The notes beneath the pieces are model-generated. The model ran no database searches. It saw only the letters and a list, made by a program, of their open reading frames with translations, and was not told where the DNA came from. 64,000 bases of DNA from Novimethylophilus kurashikiensis (GTDB taxonomy: Bacteria > Pseudomonadota > Gammaproteobacteria > Burkholderiales > Methylophilaceae). Where the stretch lies: assembly GCF_003112435.1 (NCBI RefSeq), contig NZ_BDOQ01000021.1, positions 1-64,000 of the forward strand, written 5' to 3'. Below, piece after piece: positions 9,513 to 17,816 of the stretch (position 1 is the first letter of the stretch; each line of letters opens with the position of its first letter). Made by a program: the position numbers and the translations under genes.

Positions 9513-9808
9513 TGGGTTGGCGTCAGGCTACCGGTAGCGATGCGGCGTTCGCCGTCGACGATGTCGAACTGCACGCTACCGCTTTCCTGGATGTCGAATT
9601 CGATGATGACAGTCGTCTCGGGCCCGAGCGGACTCAAGAATTTGGCAGAAGCGATTTTCCAAGCCTTTGGAACGCTTCCCAGATCTTGCATGATGGCGTA
9701 GATAGCCTCATCCAGCAGCACGACGCCGGGCACGATAGGTAAGCCAGGAAAGTGTCCCGCGAAGGCGGGATGATCGGCAGGAATATGCAAGGTCGCCTGG
9801 CGTTTCAT
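9509..9808 (-). CDS. Short hotdog dehydratase (ApeI/FabZ-like)
   Basis: 99-residue single-hotdog protein with the FabA/FabZ signature around DHPAFAGHFPGLPIVPGVVL, where the histidine of GHFPG is the catalytic base in FabZ. It is shorter than housekeeping FabZ (about 145 residues) but this is normal for the aryl-polyene subfamily. Likely to pair with the 150-residue hotdog protein at 2289-2741. ATGA overlaps on both sides show it belongs in the same transcript. Confidence 0.88.
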   Translation of the reverse strand: MKRQATLHIPADHPAFAGHFPGLPIVPGVVLLDEAIYAIMQDLGSVPKAWKIASAKFLSPLGPETTVIIEFDIQESGSVQFDIVDGERRIATGSLTPTQ

Positions 9809-11148
9809 GCCGTTTCCGATCGGGTAAGACTATGGATAAGCTGTTTCAACGCTTCGCGCGGCAACTTACCGGTGCTGTTGCGCGGCAATTCGTCCACGAA
9901 CAGCAAGGGGCGCGGCAGGAATACGGGATCGATGCACTGGCGCAAGGCATCCAGGACGTCGTGCGCCGACAAACCGGGGGCGACCACACAGGCCGCCAGC
10001 CGGGTGACTTGCTCGTGCGAGGCGTCGTCCGGCATGAAAAACGCCCCGTCCAGCACGCCTGGGATGGCCGTCAGATGATGGTTGAGGCTGGCGAGCGAAT
10101 TGCGCTTACCGGCGATATTGACCAGATCCTGCAAGCGGCCGTGCAGCAAAAAGCGCGCGTCCGGCAGCAGCTCGATCTTGTCGTTGAGCGACACCGGCTG
10201 TTCGATATGGCCGCCCTCGGCCCAAAAGCGTTCGTCGCGCTCGACCAAGCGCACTTCGGGGAACAACTGCCAGGATTCACCTGCAGTCGTGCGGCGGATA
10301 GCGATCTGCCCGGTTTCGGTACTGCCGTAGATTTCTAACAATGGTACACCGAACGCCGATTCCACCTGCCCGGCGAGTTGTAGCGACAGCGGCGATGTAG
10401 CCGAGAGCACGCGCTCCACCGACGGCAGATTCAATCCGGCTTCGAGCAGCAAACGCAGATGCAAAGGCGTGGAAACCAGCATGCGCGGCACCGGGTTGTT
10501 TTCCAGAGCGGAGACGATGTCAGCGGGATAAAACGGTTGTATGCCGCACAGCACATTGCCGCTTTGTAAGGGCAGCAGCACGGTAGATTCGAAGCCGTAC
10601 ATGTGCTGAGGTGGAACGGTGCCGATCACGGCGCATCCTGAATTCTGCTTGAGTCCGATGCACTCGGCTTGCGCGCGCACGTTAAGCACCAATTTGCCCC
10701 AGGTCTTAGGATGCGGCACCGGAGCACCGGTCGAGCCGGAGGTAAAGACGATGGCGACTTGCCGGTCGTCTTCGATAGTCGGAATTCGTGTCGCCCCAAT
10801 AGTTTTGCCATTCAACACCGGGAAAAGCACGCGCGGTAAATCGATATCGCAATCGGGGTTGTCGTGCAGGCAGAACACGTCGGGCGCAAAGGCCTTAAGG
10901 CGCTGCACCATTTCCAGAGTATGCGTGGGCGGCAGCAGGCTGACCTTGTCCGCCGTGATTGCAGCTGCCAAACCGACGGCGAAACGATACCGATCGCGAC
11001 ATACGTTAAGCACGTGGTCGCCGCTCGGTAGCATAGCGGCCACTTGCGCCACATCGGCGAGGAAACGGCTGACAGAGATGCTCTCCCCGTCGAACCAGGC
11101 CAGGGGCTGTTCGAGCGCAGTATGGGAAACCAGTGGGGATGAACTCAT
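9805..11148 (-). CDS. AMP-dependent aryl-ACP ligase (ApeH-like)
   Basis: 447-residue adenylate-forming enzyme expected to load an aromatic starter acid such as 4-hydroxybenzoate onto the operon's ACP. Motifs in order: VAIVFTSGSTGAPVPHPKTW (P-loop-like A3), IEIYGSTETGQIAIRR (A5), LLHGRLQDLVNIAGKR (A8) and NSTGKLPREALK with the catalytic lysine (A10). The frame extends upstream to 11253, but the ATG at 11148 is preferred because it lies ten bases after the preceding gene's stop, and upstream codons overlap that gene. Confidence 0.9.
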   Translation of the reverse strand: MSSSPLVSHTALEQPLAWFDGESISVSRFLADVAQVAAMLPSGDHVLNVCRDRYRFAVGLAAAITADKVSLLPPTHTLEMVQRLKAFAPDVFCLHDNPDCDIDLPRVLFPVLNGKTIGATRIPTIEDDRQVAIVFTSGSTGAPVPHPKTWGKLVLNVRAQAECIGLKQNSGCAVIGTVPPQHMYGFESTVLLPLQSGNVLCGIQPFYPADIVSALENNPVPRMLVSTPLHLRLLLEAGLNLPSVERVLSATSPLSLQLAGQVESAFGVPLLEIYGSTETGQIAIRRTTAGESWQLFPEVRLVERDERFWAEGGHIEQPVSLNDKIELLPDARFLLHGRLQDLVNIAGKRNSLASLNHHLTAIPGVLDGAFFMPDDASHEQVTRLAACVVAPGLSAHDVLDALRQCIDPVFLPRPLLFVDELPRNSTGKLPREALKQLIHSLTRSETA

Positions 11149-11158
11149 CGCAGCAGCA

Positions 11159-11794
11159 TTAATGTGACTTGAGGTAGGCGCGCAGACCGTCGAATACACC
11201 GCCGGTGGCGGCTTGCGGTAGTACGATGCGACGCACGAGGAATTCGCCCACAAACATTAGGCCGATCAGCGGCAATACGAGAAAATTGGCGTAGAACGAC
11301 CATACCGGCAGCGGCGCAAGGAAAAACAATACGGTCGACGCCAGCGCCAACAAGGCGAAATACAGCGTCCAGGCGAGAGTCACCCGCCACGCGTAACGTT
11401 CATGATCTGCGGCCAGCCCCCCCCCATGCAACATCTCGGCAAACCCTACACAAAGGGGTTTCTGACCGGGCAACAAACTGCGTCCGAAGCCCGTTGCCAG
11501 CACCAGTACGAGGCCGACATCTTGCAGGTAGAACAACAGCCCGGCATGACTGGCGATCAACCACCACCATTGCCCTACCAGCCACGTGCTTCCACCCATG
11601 AGCGCAACTCCGGCCCACCGCGTGACGGCATTTACCGCCAAGGCGAAGCCGAAACCGAACACGGGCAGGAGCGCTAGCGCTGCGCCTAGTAGGCTGGGAC
11701 GACCGGTGACATTAACGTGGTGAACCAGCAGAGCGTATCCCGCGATCAGCGTCGCAACGCCAATCCACCGGAAACGCTGGAAATGAGGGAACAT
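11159..11794 (-). CDS. Aryl-polyene locus integral membrane protein (COG4648-like)
   Basis: 211-residue inner-membrane protein with about six hydrophobic helices (for example IGVATLIAGYALLVHHV, LGAALALLPVFGFGFALAV, LYFALLALASTVLFFLA). Proteins of this family occur almost always inside aryl-polyene or related lipid loci, between the ACP and the ligase as here, but have no settled biochemical role. The start overlaps the ACP stop as TGATG, so translation is probably coupled. Confidence 0.82.
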   Translation of the reverse strand: MFPHFQRFRWIGVATLIAGYALLVHHVNVTGRPSLLGAALALLPVFGFGFALAVNAVTRWAGVALMGGSTWLVGQWWWLIASHAGLLFYLQDVGLVLVLATGFGRSLLPGQKPLCVGFAEMLHGGGLAADHERYAWRVTLAWTLYFALLALASTVLFFLAPLPVWSFYANFLVLPLIGLMFVGEFLVRRIVLPQAATGGVFDGLRAYLKSH

Positions 11795-12075
11795 CAGGCG
11801 GCTTTGTGCGCGGCGACGTAATCCGAAAGGCTGCGCAGGGAACCGAAAATGCGGTGATTATCCTCGCTGTCGGCCTTGAGTTGCAGCCCGTAGTGCTTGG
11901 AAACCACGAGGGCGATTTCGAGGATATCGATGGAATCCAACCCCAGCCCCTTACCGTACAACGGCTGATCGGGATCGATCTCGTCGGCGGAAACCTCTAG
12001 GTTCAGCGCCTTGACCATCAATTGGGCGATTTCGCGTTGCAACGCGTCGAGGTTTTGAATGTTACCTTGTGTCAT
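11794..12075 (-). CDS. Acyl carrier protein of the aryl-polyene locus
   Basis: 93-residue carrier protein with the phosphopantetheine site at Ser48 in LGLDSIDILEIAL. It carries the growing aryl-polyene chain. It is the first gene of the operon; only this one ACP is found, whereas many aryl-polyene loci carry two. The long acidic helix II and the short C-terminal helix (LSDYVAAHKAA) are normal for the family. Confidence 0.93.
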   Translation of the reverse strand: MTQGNIQNLDALQREIAQLMVKALNLEVSADEIDPDQPLYGKGLGLDSIDILEIALVVSKHYGLQLKADSEDNHRIFGSLRSLSDYVAAHKAA

Positions 12076-12196
12076 AGCTCTTGTTCTGTGGACTGAAAAT
12101 CGGAAGCATCCTGTGGAAAGCCTGAAACCAGACCCTGCTCTTCAACGGGAACAACCGTTATTTTAACTCAACCGACAAACACCTTGAGTAAGGGAT

Positions 12197-13156
12197 TCAT
12201 TGCAATCGTGAGTGAAGTTGCCCGGGTGCCAGCTTCTCCATGAACTGCTCTACGGCTTCTGTGTAATCACCTTGCAGGCCGAGATCCTGGTTGATTGCCT
12301 TGTGGGACAGCGGTTGCGCAAGAAGTTCCGCACGGACACCGATAGTGCTTGCGCGCTCGACGTATCGACGGGAAGCATCGCAGGGATGATCGCTGCGAAT
12401 CGAGGAGCACACCAGCAGCAACGGGCGGGATTTCGACGACAACTGCTGCATGGGCGAAGCCGCTTTCCAGTAGTCTTCATCATTCCCGAATGCCGGATCG
12501 TAAAGCCGATAGTGGCGTCCTTTCATGACGTCAACCACATCGATGGCCGCGCTATCCAGCGATACCGTGCCCAACCATGGCTTAGCACCCTGGGCATAGG
12601 CTAAATCGGGCGAGGCCGTTAGCAACGCAACCAAGTGCGCCCCGGCGGAATGCCCCATGAGGATCACTTTATGCGGATCGCCGCCCCATTGCTTCGCTCG
12701 GGATTGCACTTCAGCCAGCGCACGCGCCACATCTTCGCCCTGTTTCAAGGGATCGGCTTGAGGCAGAAGCCGGTAGTTTGCCGATACGAAAATAAACCCT
12801 TGTGGCAGCCAATGCCGGACCTTGTTCTCGACGACGGTCGCCATCGCCTTGTCCCCACGCCGCCAGCCGCCGCCGTGGATCATCAGGATGACAGGCGCGT
12901 CGATGGCCTGCGATGGGAGATAGACATCCATGCGCTGCAACGGATCGCCGCCGTAAGATAAATCTTTCAATACCTTCGAGCCGGAAGGCAAGGCAACCGT
13001 TGCCGAGGATGCTTCCTCAGCGAAAGGATCGCGATCAAACAGCTGATTCGCCAGCCGATCGCGTAAGGTACCGGCCTGGGCTTGGGCTCCTGACAGCAAT
13101 GTCAGGAGCAAGATCAGGATTGGGGTGAGCGTGGCTGGCGAGCGGAATAGTCGCAT
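12197..13156 (-). CDS. Secreted alpha/beta hydrolase (esterase/lipase family)
   Basis: 319-residue hydrolase with a signal peptide (hydrophobic run ending SGAQAQAG). The oxyanion motif MIHGGGWRRGDK and the nucleophile elbow GHSAG place it in the hormone-sensitive-lipase/BD-FAE-like group; the C-terminal SHKAIN may hold the catalytic histidine. The ATG at 13156 is chosen over a TTG 15 bases upstream because the signal peptide begins there. It lies 20 bases after cysK on the same strand, so it may be cotranscribed, but no sulfur-related role is evident. Substrate unknown. Confidence 0.85.
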   Translation of the reverse strand: MRLFRSPATLTPILILLLTLLSGAQAQAGTLRDRLANQLFDRDPFAEEASSATVALPSGSKVLKDLSYGGDPLQRMDVYLPSQAIDAPVILMIHGGGWRRGDKAMATVVENKVRHWLPQGFIFVSANYRLLPQADPLKQGEDVARALAEVQSRAKQWGGDPHKVILMGHSAGAHLVALLTASPDLAYAQGAKPWLGTVSLDSAAIDVVDVMKGRHYRLYDPAFGNDEDYWKAASPMQQLSSKSRPLLLVCSSIRSDHPCDASRRYVERASTIGVRAELLAQPLSHKAINQDLGLQGDYTEAVEQFMEKLAPGQLHSRLQ

Positions 13157-13176
13157 GCAATGCAAGCGCAAATTGC

Positions 13177-14154
13177 CTACGCCGTGGCCAGCCCTTTATC
13201 GTCGAACAATCCTTCGAATAATACCGTGCTGAGGTAGCGCTCGCCCGAGTCGGGCAGGATGACGACGATGGTCTTGCCGGCGTTCTCAGGGCGCTTGGCC
13301 TGGCGAACGGCAGCCGCCACAGCGGCCCCGCAGGAAATCCCCGCGAGAATACCCTCCTCGCGTGCGAGGCGACGTGCATATTCCACGGCATCTTCGTTGC
13401 TGACCTGTTCGACCTCGTCGATCAGCGACAGGTCGACGTTGTCCGGCACAAAACCGGCACCGATGCCTTGAATCTTGTGCGGCGCAGGCTTGAGTTCCTG
13501 TCCTGCCAGTTTTTGCGACAGGATGGGGCTCGCGGAAGGCTCGACGGCCACGGTCTTGATGGCCTTGCCTTGAGTGTTCTTGATAAACCGCGAAACACCG
13601 GTAATGGTGCCGCCGGTACCTACCCCCGAGACAAAAATATCGACCGCACCGGCCGTGTCCTCCCAGATTTCCGGACCGGTCGTGGTTTCGTGGATGGCAG
13701 GGTTGGCCGGGTTCTTGAACTGTTGCAACAGCACGTAGCGGTTGGGATCGGAGGCCGCGATTTCTTCAGCCTTTTCAATCGCCCCCTTCATGCCCTTGGC
13801 ACCTTCGGTCAACACCAACTTGGCGCCATAAACGGCCAGCAGCTTGCGGCGCTCGATACTCATGGTTTCCGGCATAGTCAGGGTAATGGGGATACCGCGG
13901 GCCGCAGCGACGAAAGCCAGCGCAATGCCGGTATTGCCGCTGGTCGGCTCGACGATCTCCTTACCCGGGCCGAGCAAGCCGCGTTTTTCAGCATCCCAGA
14001 TCATGGCAGCACCGATACGGCATTTGACGGAATAAGCCGGGTTGCGTCCTTCTATCTTGGCCAGCACGGTCGCACCGGCGCCATCTGTAACACGATTGAG
14101 CCGGACCAAAGGTGTACGGCCGATGGAAAGTGAATTGTCGTTATAGATCGCCAT
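13177..14154 (-). CDS. cysK: Cysteine synthase A (O-acetylserine sulfhydrylase)
   Basis: PLP enzyme that makes L-cysteine from O-acetylserine and sulfide. 325 residues; Schiff-base Lys44 in [10 protein letters not shown], the substrate loop [11 protein letters not shown], the phosphate-binding [10 protein letters not shown], and the SCGAA segment near the C terminus, all in CysK order. The length and the absence of a C-terminal extension fit CysK better than CBS-type beta synthases. The C terminus FDDKGLATA does not end in isoleucine, the residue that CysE-binding forms commonly have at the tip of the CysE peptide partner, so nothing is implied about complex formation. Confidence 0.95.
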   Translation of the reverse strand: MAIYNDNSLSIGRTPLVRLNRVTDGAGATVLAKIEGRNPAYSVKCRIGAAMIWDAEKRGLLGPGKEIVEPTSGNTGIALAFVAAARGIPITLTMPETMSIERRKLLAVYGAKLVLTEGAKGMKGAIEKAEEIAASDPNRYVLLQQFKNPANPAIHETTTGPEIWEDTAGAVDIFVSGVGTGGTITGVSRFIKNTQGKAIKTVAVEPSASPILSQKLAGQELKPAPHKIQGIGAGFVPDNVDLSLIDEVEQVSNEDAVEYARRLAREEGILAGISCGAAVAAAVRQAKRPENAGKTIVVILPDSGERYLSTVLFEGLFDDKGLATA

Positions 14155-14478
14155 ACATGCTCCCGCAGAGAGAAAGTCGGTTATAGGTTAAGCGGCTGCG
14201 CTTAGGAAGCGCGGACCACTCTTGGTCGTATTCGCAAAATGGAATTATTTTGCACTTATTTCAATCATCCGGCCAATCTGGCGGTATTAGGCTTCACTAC
14301 TAGCGGCGCACCAACCTTCATCGGTTTCCATACACGTTCCCAGCCGCGACAACCGGAAAACTGATGCAGTATAAGAACCTACAAAGGCTGGGTAAAAGAC
14401 CTATTTCGAATATCGCTATAACCACCGGGCATGAAACGCTAACTCAAGGAGCCTTTTGCCGGAAAAGCAGCTGGCAAG
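14155..14478. other. Intergenic region upstream of cysK
   Basis: About 325 bases without a credible gene. It should hold the cysK promoter on the minus strand: AT-rich tracts around 14235-14260 are the likeliest place, but no clear -35/-10 pair can be defined by eye. No riboswitch or repeat was recognised. Confidence 0.5.
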
Positions 14479-14510
14479 TAAAAACGGCGAGCATGCTCGC
14501 CGTCATTAAA
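14479..14510 (-). terminator. Rho-independent terminator of the MliC-like gene
   Basis: A perfect 20-base palindrome at 14484-14503 (arms ACGGCGAGCA and TGCTCGCCGT) is followed on the minus strand by five T residues. It lies about 25 bases after the stop of the lipoprotein gene. Confidence 0.8.
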
Positions 14511-14528
14511 ACATCTGCCCTGCTTAGT

Positions 14529-14903
14529 TTATTTGGCTTTCGCCGGCATCTTGCAGCCGCTGTAATTGATGTTCGGCCCATCCTTGAGGCTGGCCTCGGC
14601 CCCATTAACCTCTAACACCGCAACACCGTTGGTATAGCGTGTGCCAGTCGCCCCCTTGGTCAGGGCCACTTCACGATCGGGATAGATCACCCAGGCGGTA
14701 CTGCCGTTATCGGCATACCGGACAAAAAAACGCTTGTTGCCGTCGCATTGATATTCGGTGGCATTGGGAGGACCGGAACGCCCTGCCGGCTGGTCGCTAC
14801 CGAAAGGCCAGAGATCAACATTGCTGACGCTGGCACAGCCGTTCAGTAACGCCATTGCCCCAATCAGCGCAGCCCACGTCGGGCGCAAAAAACTCGTGCT
14901 CAT
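14529..14903 (-). CDS. MliC-like lipoprotein (putative C-type lysozyme inhibitor)
   Basis: 124-residue lipoprotein: signal peptide with lipobox LNGC at about residue 23, then a single compact domain with the MliC pattern, ATEYQCDGNKRFFVRYADN, a middle VALTKGATGTRYTNG stretch and a final NYSGCK. The two domain cysteines should form the family's disulfide. MliC/PliC proteins protect the cell wall from lysozyme; that function is inferred from the fold. It has its own terminator downstream. Confidence 0.75.
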   Translation of the reverse strand: MSTSFLRPTWAALIGAMALLNGCASVSNVDLWPFGSDQPAGRSGPPNATEYQCDGNKRFFVRYADNGSTAWVIYPDREVALTKGATGTRYTNGVAVLEVNGAEASLKDGPNINYSGCKMPAKAK

Positions 14904-14985
14904 TTAATCCATGCTCCTAGGGTTGAACGGCGCAATATTACCGCAGCTCTCACCGTTAAGCAGGCATTGAAAAGGGATAAGGACG

Positions 14986-15288
14986 CTAGAGGGATTTCTC
15001 GAGAAAAGCTTGCAGCTCGGACAACGACATAATCTCATCAAGCTTGCTGTTGTGACTGATCAGTTCCAGCCTGTTGCCGCGCAGATACGATTCGAGCTTG
15101 AGCATCACCAGCAAGCGGACACCGCTGACGTCGATATCGTCTACCTTGGTGAGATCGATCACGAAGGCATGATCGGCGGACAGCGGCGAAAACAAAGCGC
15201 GGCGCAACTGCTCCGCACAGTCTTCGGTCATTTTGCCTTCGATGTCGATCAGGCACTGCCTTTCGGTACATTCCATCCTGATGTTCAT
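14986..15288 (-). CDS. STAS-domain protein (anti-sigma factor antagonist-like)
   Basis: 100-residue single STAS domain. The start is the ATG at 15288, preceded by AGGGA at a good distance; codons further upstream are open but do not resemble the family. The predicted phosphorylation serine sits in DDIDVSGVRLL. Proteins of this type bind anti-sigma or kinase partners, or act in polar envelope complexes. No partner kinase or phosphatase is adjacent. It lies downstream of a NarL-type response regulator and of the palindrome at 15379-15398. Confidence 0.85.
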   Translation of the reverse strand: MNIRMECTERQCLIDIEGKMTEDCAEQLRRALFSPLSADHAFVIDLTKVDDIDVSGVRLLVMLKLESYLRGNRLELISHNSKLDEIMSLSELQAFLEKSL

Positions 15289-15378
15289 GATGTTCCCTGT
15301 TCCAATGAGCGAGGGGCTCAGCAAACAGGGAGTATCGCGAATAACTACCCTCGGAACCATAAGACGGGACCGAGCATA

Positions 15379-15398
15379 TTGTAGGATTCATCCTACAA
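15379..15398. promoter_or_regulatory. 20-base near-perfect palindrome, putative response-regulator operator
   Basis: TTGTAGGATTCATCCTACAA has nine-base arms around a TC centre. It lies 90 bases upstream of the STAS start and 20 bases after the response-regulator stop. On the minus strand its distal arm runs into TACAAT, a good -10 match. The form (inverted TGTAGGA half-sites) suits a dimeric NarL/LuxR-type regulator. It lacks a T tract, so it is not an ordinary terminator. The bound protein is an inference. Confidence 0.5.
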
Positions 15399-15418
15399 AG
15401 CGGTCATCAGCGACTGAC

Positions 15419-16054
15419 TCAATCGCAAAGACCGTGAGAAATGGCGTAACGAATCAATTTGGCGTTAGAGTCGATGTCCATTTTCTTCATGATCCGGGTC
15501 TTGTGGGTGCTGACCGTCTTGTTGCTGATACTCAAGACCTCAGCGATTTCGATGATCGATTTACCGTTGGCAAGCATGCGCAATACTTGCTGCTCACGAC
15601 GGCTCAGTCGTTCGTGTGGCGGTGCATCGCCCTTGCCATCGCCATCGAGAAAAATCAGTTGCTCTGCCAATTGGCCCGAAATATAGCGGCGACCATTTGC
15701 CACGGCCCGTACCGCAGTAACCAGTTCCGTAGGTTCGCAATCCTTGCACAAGTAGCCCGATGCCCCGGCCTTGATCATGTTCATGGCCATTTGCGGTTCG
15801 TTGTGCATGCTTAGCACCAGGGTCGGCAAAGCTGGGTAAAGGTTGCGAAGTTTGGGCACCAAGTCGATACCGCCAAGCGTCGGCATGGAAACATCGAGAA
15901 TCAAGGCATCCACCTTGATCTTGCGGAGAGATTCCAGGACTTGCGGGCCGTCGCCGGCTTCGGCCACGACCTCCATATCTCCCGAATGGGAAAACAACTG
16001 TTTGAGACCGTCGCGCAGGATGGCGTGGTCATCGGCGATCATGAGTCGAAGCAT
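15419..16054 (-). CDS. NarL/FixJ-family response regulator
   Basis: 211-residue regulator with an N-terminal receiver (acidic ADDH near the start, phospho-acceptor Asp54 in LILDVSMP, LSMH and the conserved lysine in YLCKD) and a C-terminal LuxR-type HTH (LSRREQQVLRMLANGKS, ISNKTVSTHKTRIMKKM). AAAGGAAC sits six bases before its ATG. It follows the histidine kinase by 31 bases, so the two form a two-component pair. Target genes are not known; the palindrome just downstream is a candidate site. Confidence 0.93.
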   Translation of the reverse strand: MLRLMIADDHAILRDGLKQLFSHSGDMEVVAEAGDGPQVLESLRKIKVDALILDVSMPTLGGIDLVPKLRNLYPALPTLVLSMHNEPQMAMNMIKAGASGYLCKDCEPTELVTAVRAVANGRRYISGQLAEQLIFLDGDGKGDAPPHERLSRREQQVLRMLANGKSIIEIAEVLSISNKTVSTHKTRIMKKMDIDSNAKLIRYAISHGLCD

Positions 16055-16085
16055 GATGTTCCTTTATTATTGATTCTTGTATTTA

Positions 16086-17720
16086 TTAATTCTTATATTC
16101 CCAGGGAATCTCAACGTGCACCCGAGCCCCCTGCCCTGTAGCACTGTCGATCTGGAGGCGCCCTTTCAACATTTCGACGCGTTCCTTGATTCCCAGAATT
16201 CCGAACGTCTTTTTACGTGCAGATTGTACAGGGTCGAAGCCGCGTCCGTTATCCTGCACCTCGAGCACGATGTATTTCGGCGCTTCCTGAAGCGTCAGGC
16301 TCACCTGCGTGGCGCCCGCATGCTTGACCACGTTGTTCAACGACTCTTGCGCAATGCGGAACAGCGCGACCGAGAGCCCATCGTCTACCTTGCAAATTCC
16401 CGGCGGCACATTCACCCGGCAAGGCACACCGTAGGTATTGGAGAACCCTTGCCCCAGCCATTGCAAAGCCGAGCAAATATCCAGGTCGAGAATGCCTGGC
16501 CGCAAGTTGGTCACAAATCGGCGCACCATTTCAACCGCGTTATCGATGATCTTGAGCATGGCATCGGTACGTTCGCGCAAGAGCTTCCTGTCATCGCCGA
16601 TGTATTCCGGCTGCAACAGGCGCGTGCGCATACGCAAGGTGCTCAACAACTGCCCCAACTCGTCGTGCAACTCCCGCGCCAAATGCTTGCGTTCTTCTTC
16701 GCGTGCCGCTTCGATGTGGGTCGCCAGATCGCGCAACTGCGCTCGGGATTCCTCCAGATAGCGCTCGGCTTGCTTTAGGGGAGAAATATTGCGGCCGACG
16801 GCGAGTACGCTCATCACCTTGCCGTTACGGTCGAATTCGGCTACGACCCGCATCTGGTAATAGTTTACGTTGCCGTCATCCTCGATCAATTCAGCCAGGG
16901 TGTCGGCATTGATGCCGGTCGTAATGACGCGCTCCAACACGGCCTGATATTCCGCCGCGTTCCTTAACGTCGTAGCGAATCCCACGGGAGACTGCCCGAT
17001 CAATTGCGAGGATTTGAGCTTGATGATCCGCTCGAAGGCCGGATTAACATACAGTCGCCTACAAGCGGTGCTGTAGCGGATGATGATGTCGGAAGCGTTT
17101 TCCGCTAGGGTGCGATATTGCTCCTCGCGGGAGCGGAGGATGGTCTCGGTATTCAAACGCTCGCCGATTTCGCGCCGCAACTGATAGTTCTTGCGACTGA
17201 GCTCGAAGGTACGCAACCGAGCCTGCTCTTCCATGCTGTAGAGCTGCGCGCGCATCTCGTCGAGTTGACGCTGCTGCTGCCTCAGCCGCAGGCGCCGCTC
17301 AAGATGAATATTGAATCGGGGCTCGATTTCCGTCACCTGTTCGGGCAAGCTCAGGCAATCGGCGCAGCCGCATTCCAGCAGTTTCTTCTTTGACTCTGCA
17401 GTGCAAGAAGCCGCCAGCAAGATGACCGGAATATTTGGCGCAATATCGTTGAGCGTGCGGCAAAACGTGGTGGCATCATCCACTGCCGCATCGAGCAGGA
17501 TCAGGTCCGGACAGTGATTCAAAACGCTATCCACGAGCCCATCGCCACCCTGCCATACGCAGGTGCGGAAATGCACGGCGGGCAAATGACTAATCACGTC
17601 TGCGCTGACCGCAAGCGACCCGGCCAGCATCACTAACGGATCGCTTTGTGCGTCCTGATGCGCGTCCTGCAATGCAGTGCGGGAAGGGAGTCCCTCAGCC
17701 GGGATGGCGGGGTTTTTCAT
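16086..17720 (-). CDS. Hybrid-like sensor histidine kinase with degenerate receiver, PAS and HisKA_3 domains
   Basis: 544-residue soluble kinase with no predicted membrane helix, so it probably senses a cytoplasmic signal. Order: receiver-like domain (residues about 25-140; DLILLDAA keeps an aspartate but the N-terminal acidic pair is not evident), coiled coil (about 140-190), PAS domain (about 200-320; YRTLAENASDIIIRYS), dimerisation helix with His352 in HLARELHDELGQLLS, and a HATPase with ALFRIAQESLNNVVKHAGA and DNGRGFD. The HisKA_3 type matches NarX/DegS kinases and the NarL-type partner encoded 31 bases downstream. Confidence 0.9.
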   Translation of the reverse strand: MKNPAIPAEGLPSRTALQDAHQDAQSDPLVMLAGSLAVSADVISHLPAVHFRTCVWQGGDGLVDSVLNHCPDLILLDAAVDDATTFCRTLNDIAPNIPVILLAASCTAESKKKLLECGCADCLSLPEQVTEIEPRFNIHLERRLRLRQQQRQLDEMRAQLYSMEEQARLRTFELSRKNYQLRREIGERLNTETILRSREEQYRTLAENASDIIIRYSTACRRLYVNPAFERIIKLKSSQLIGQSPVGFATTLRNAAEYQAVLERVITTGINADTLAELIEDDGNVNYYQMRVVAEFDRNGKVMSVLAVGRNISPLKQAERYLEESRAQLRDLATHIEAAREEERKHLARELHDELGQLLSTLRMRTRLLQPEYIGDDRKLLRERTDAMLKIIDNAVEMVRRFVTNLRPGILDLDICSALQWLGQGFSNTYGVPCRVNVPPGICKVDDGLSVALFRIAQESLNNVVKHAGATQVSLTLQEAPKYIVLEVQDNGRGFDPVQSARKKTFGILGIKERVEMLKGRLQIDSATGQGARVHVEIPWEYKN

Positions 17721-17816
17721 CGGTCCAACCTATTCTTGCTTTTTTACTTTTATTTTTGGTAGGGGGATATGATACATCGTTAAATCCCCGGCGATGTCCA
17801 GCTAGGAGTATCCGTC

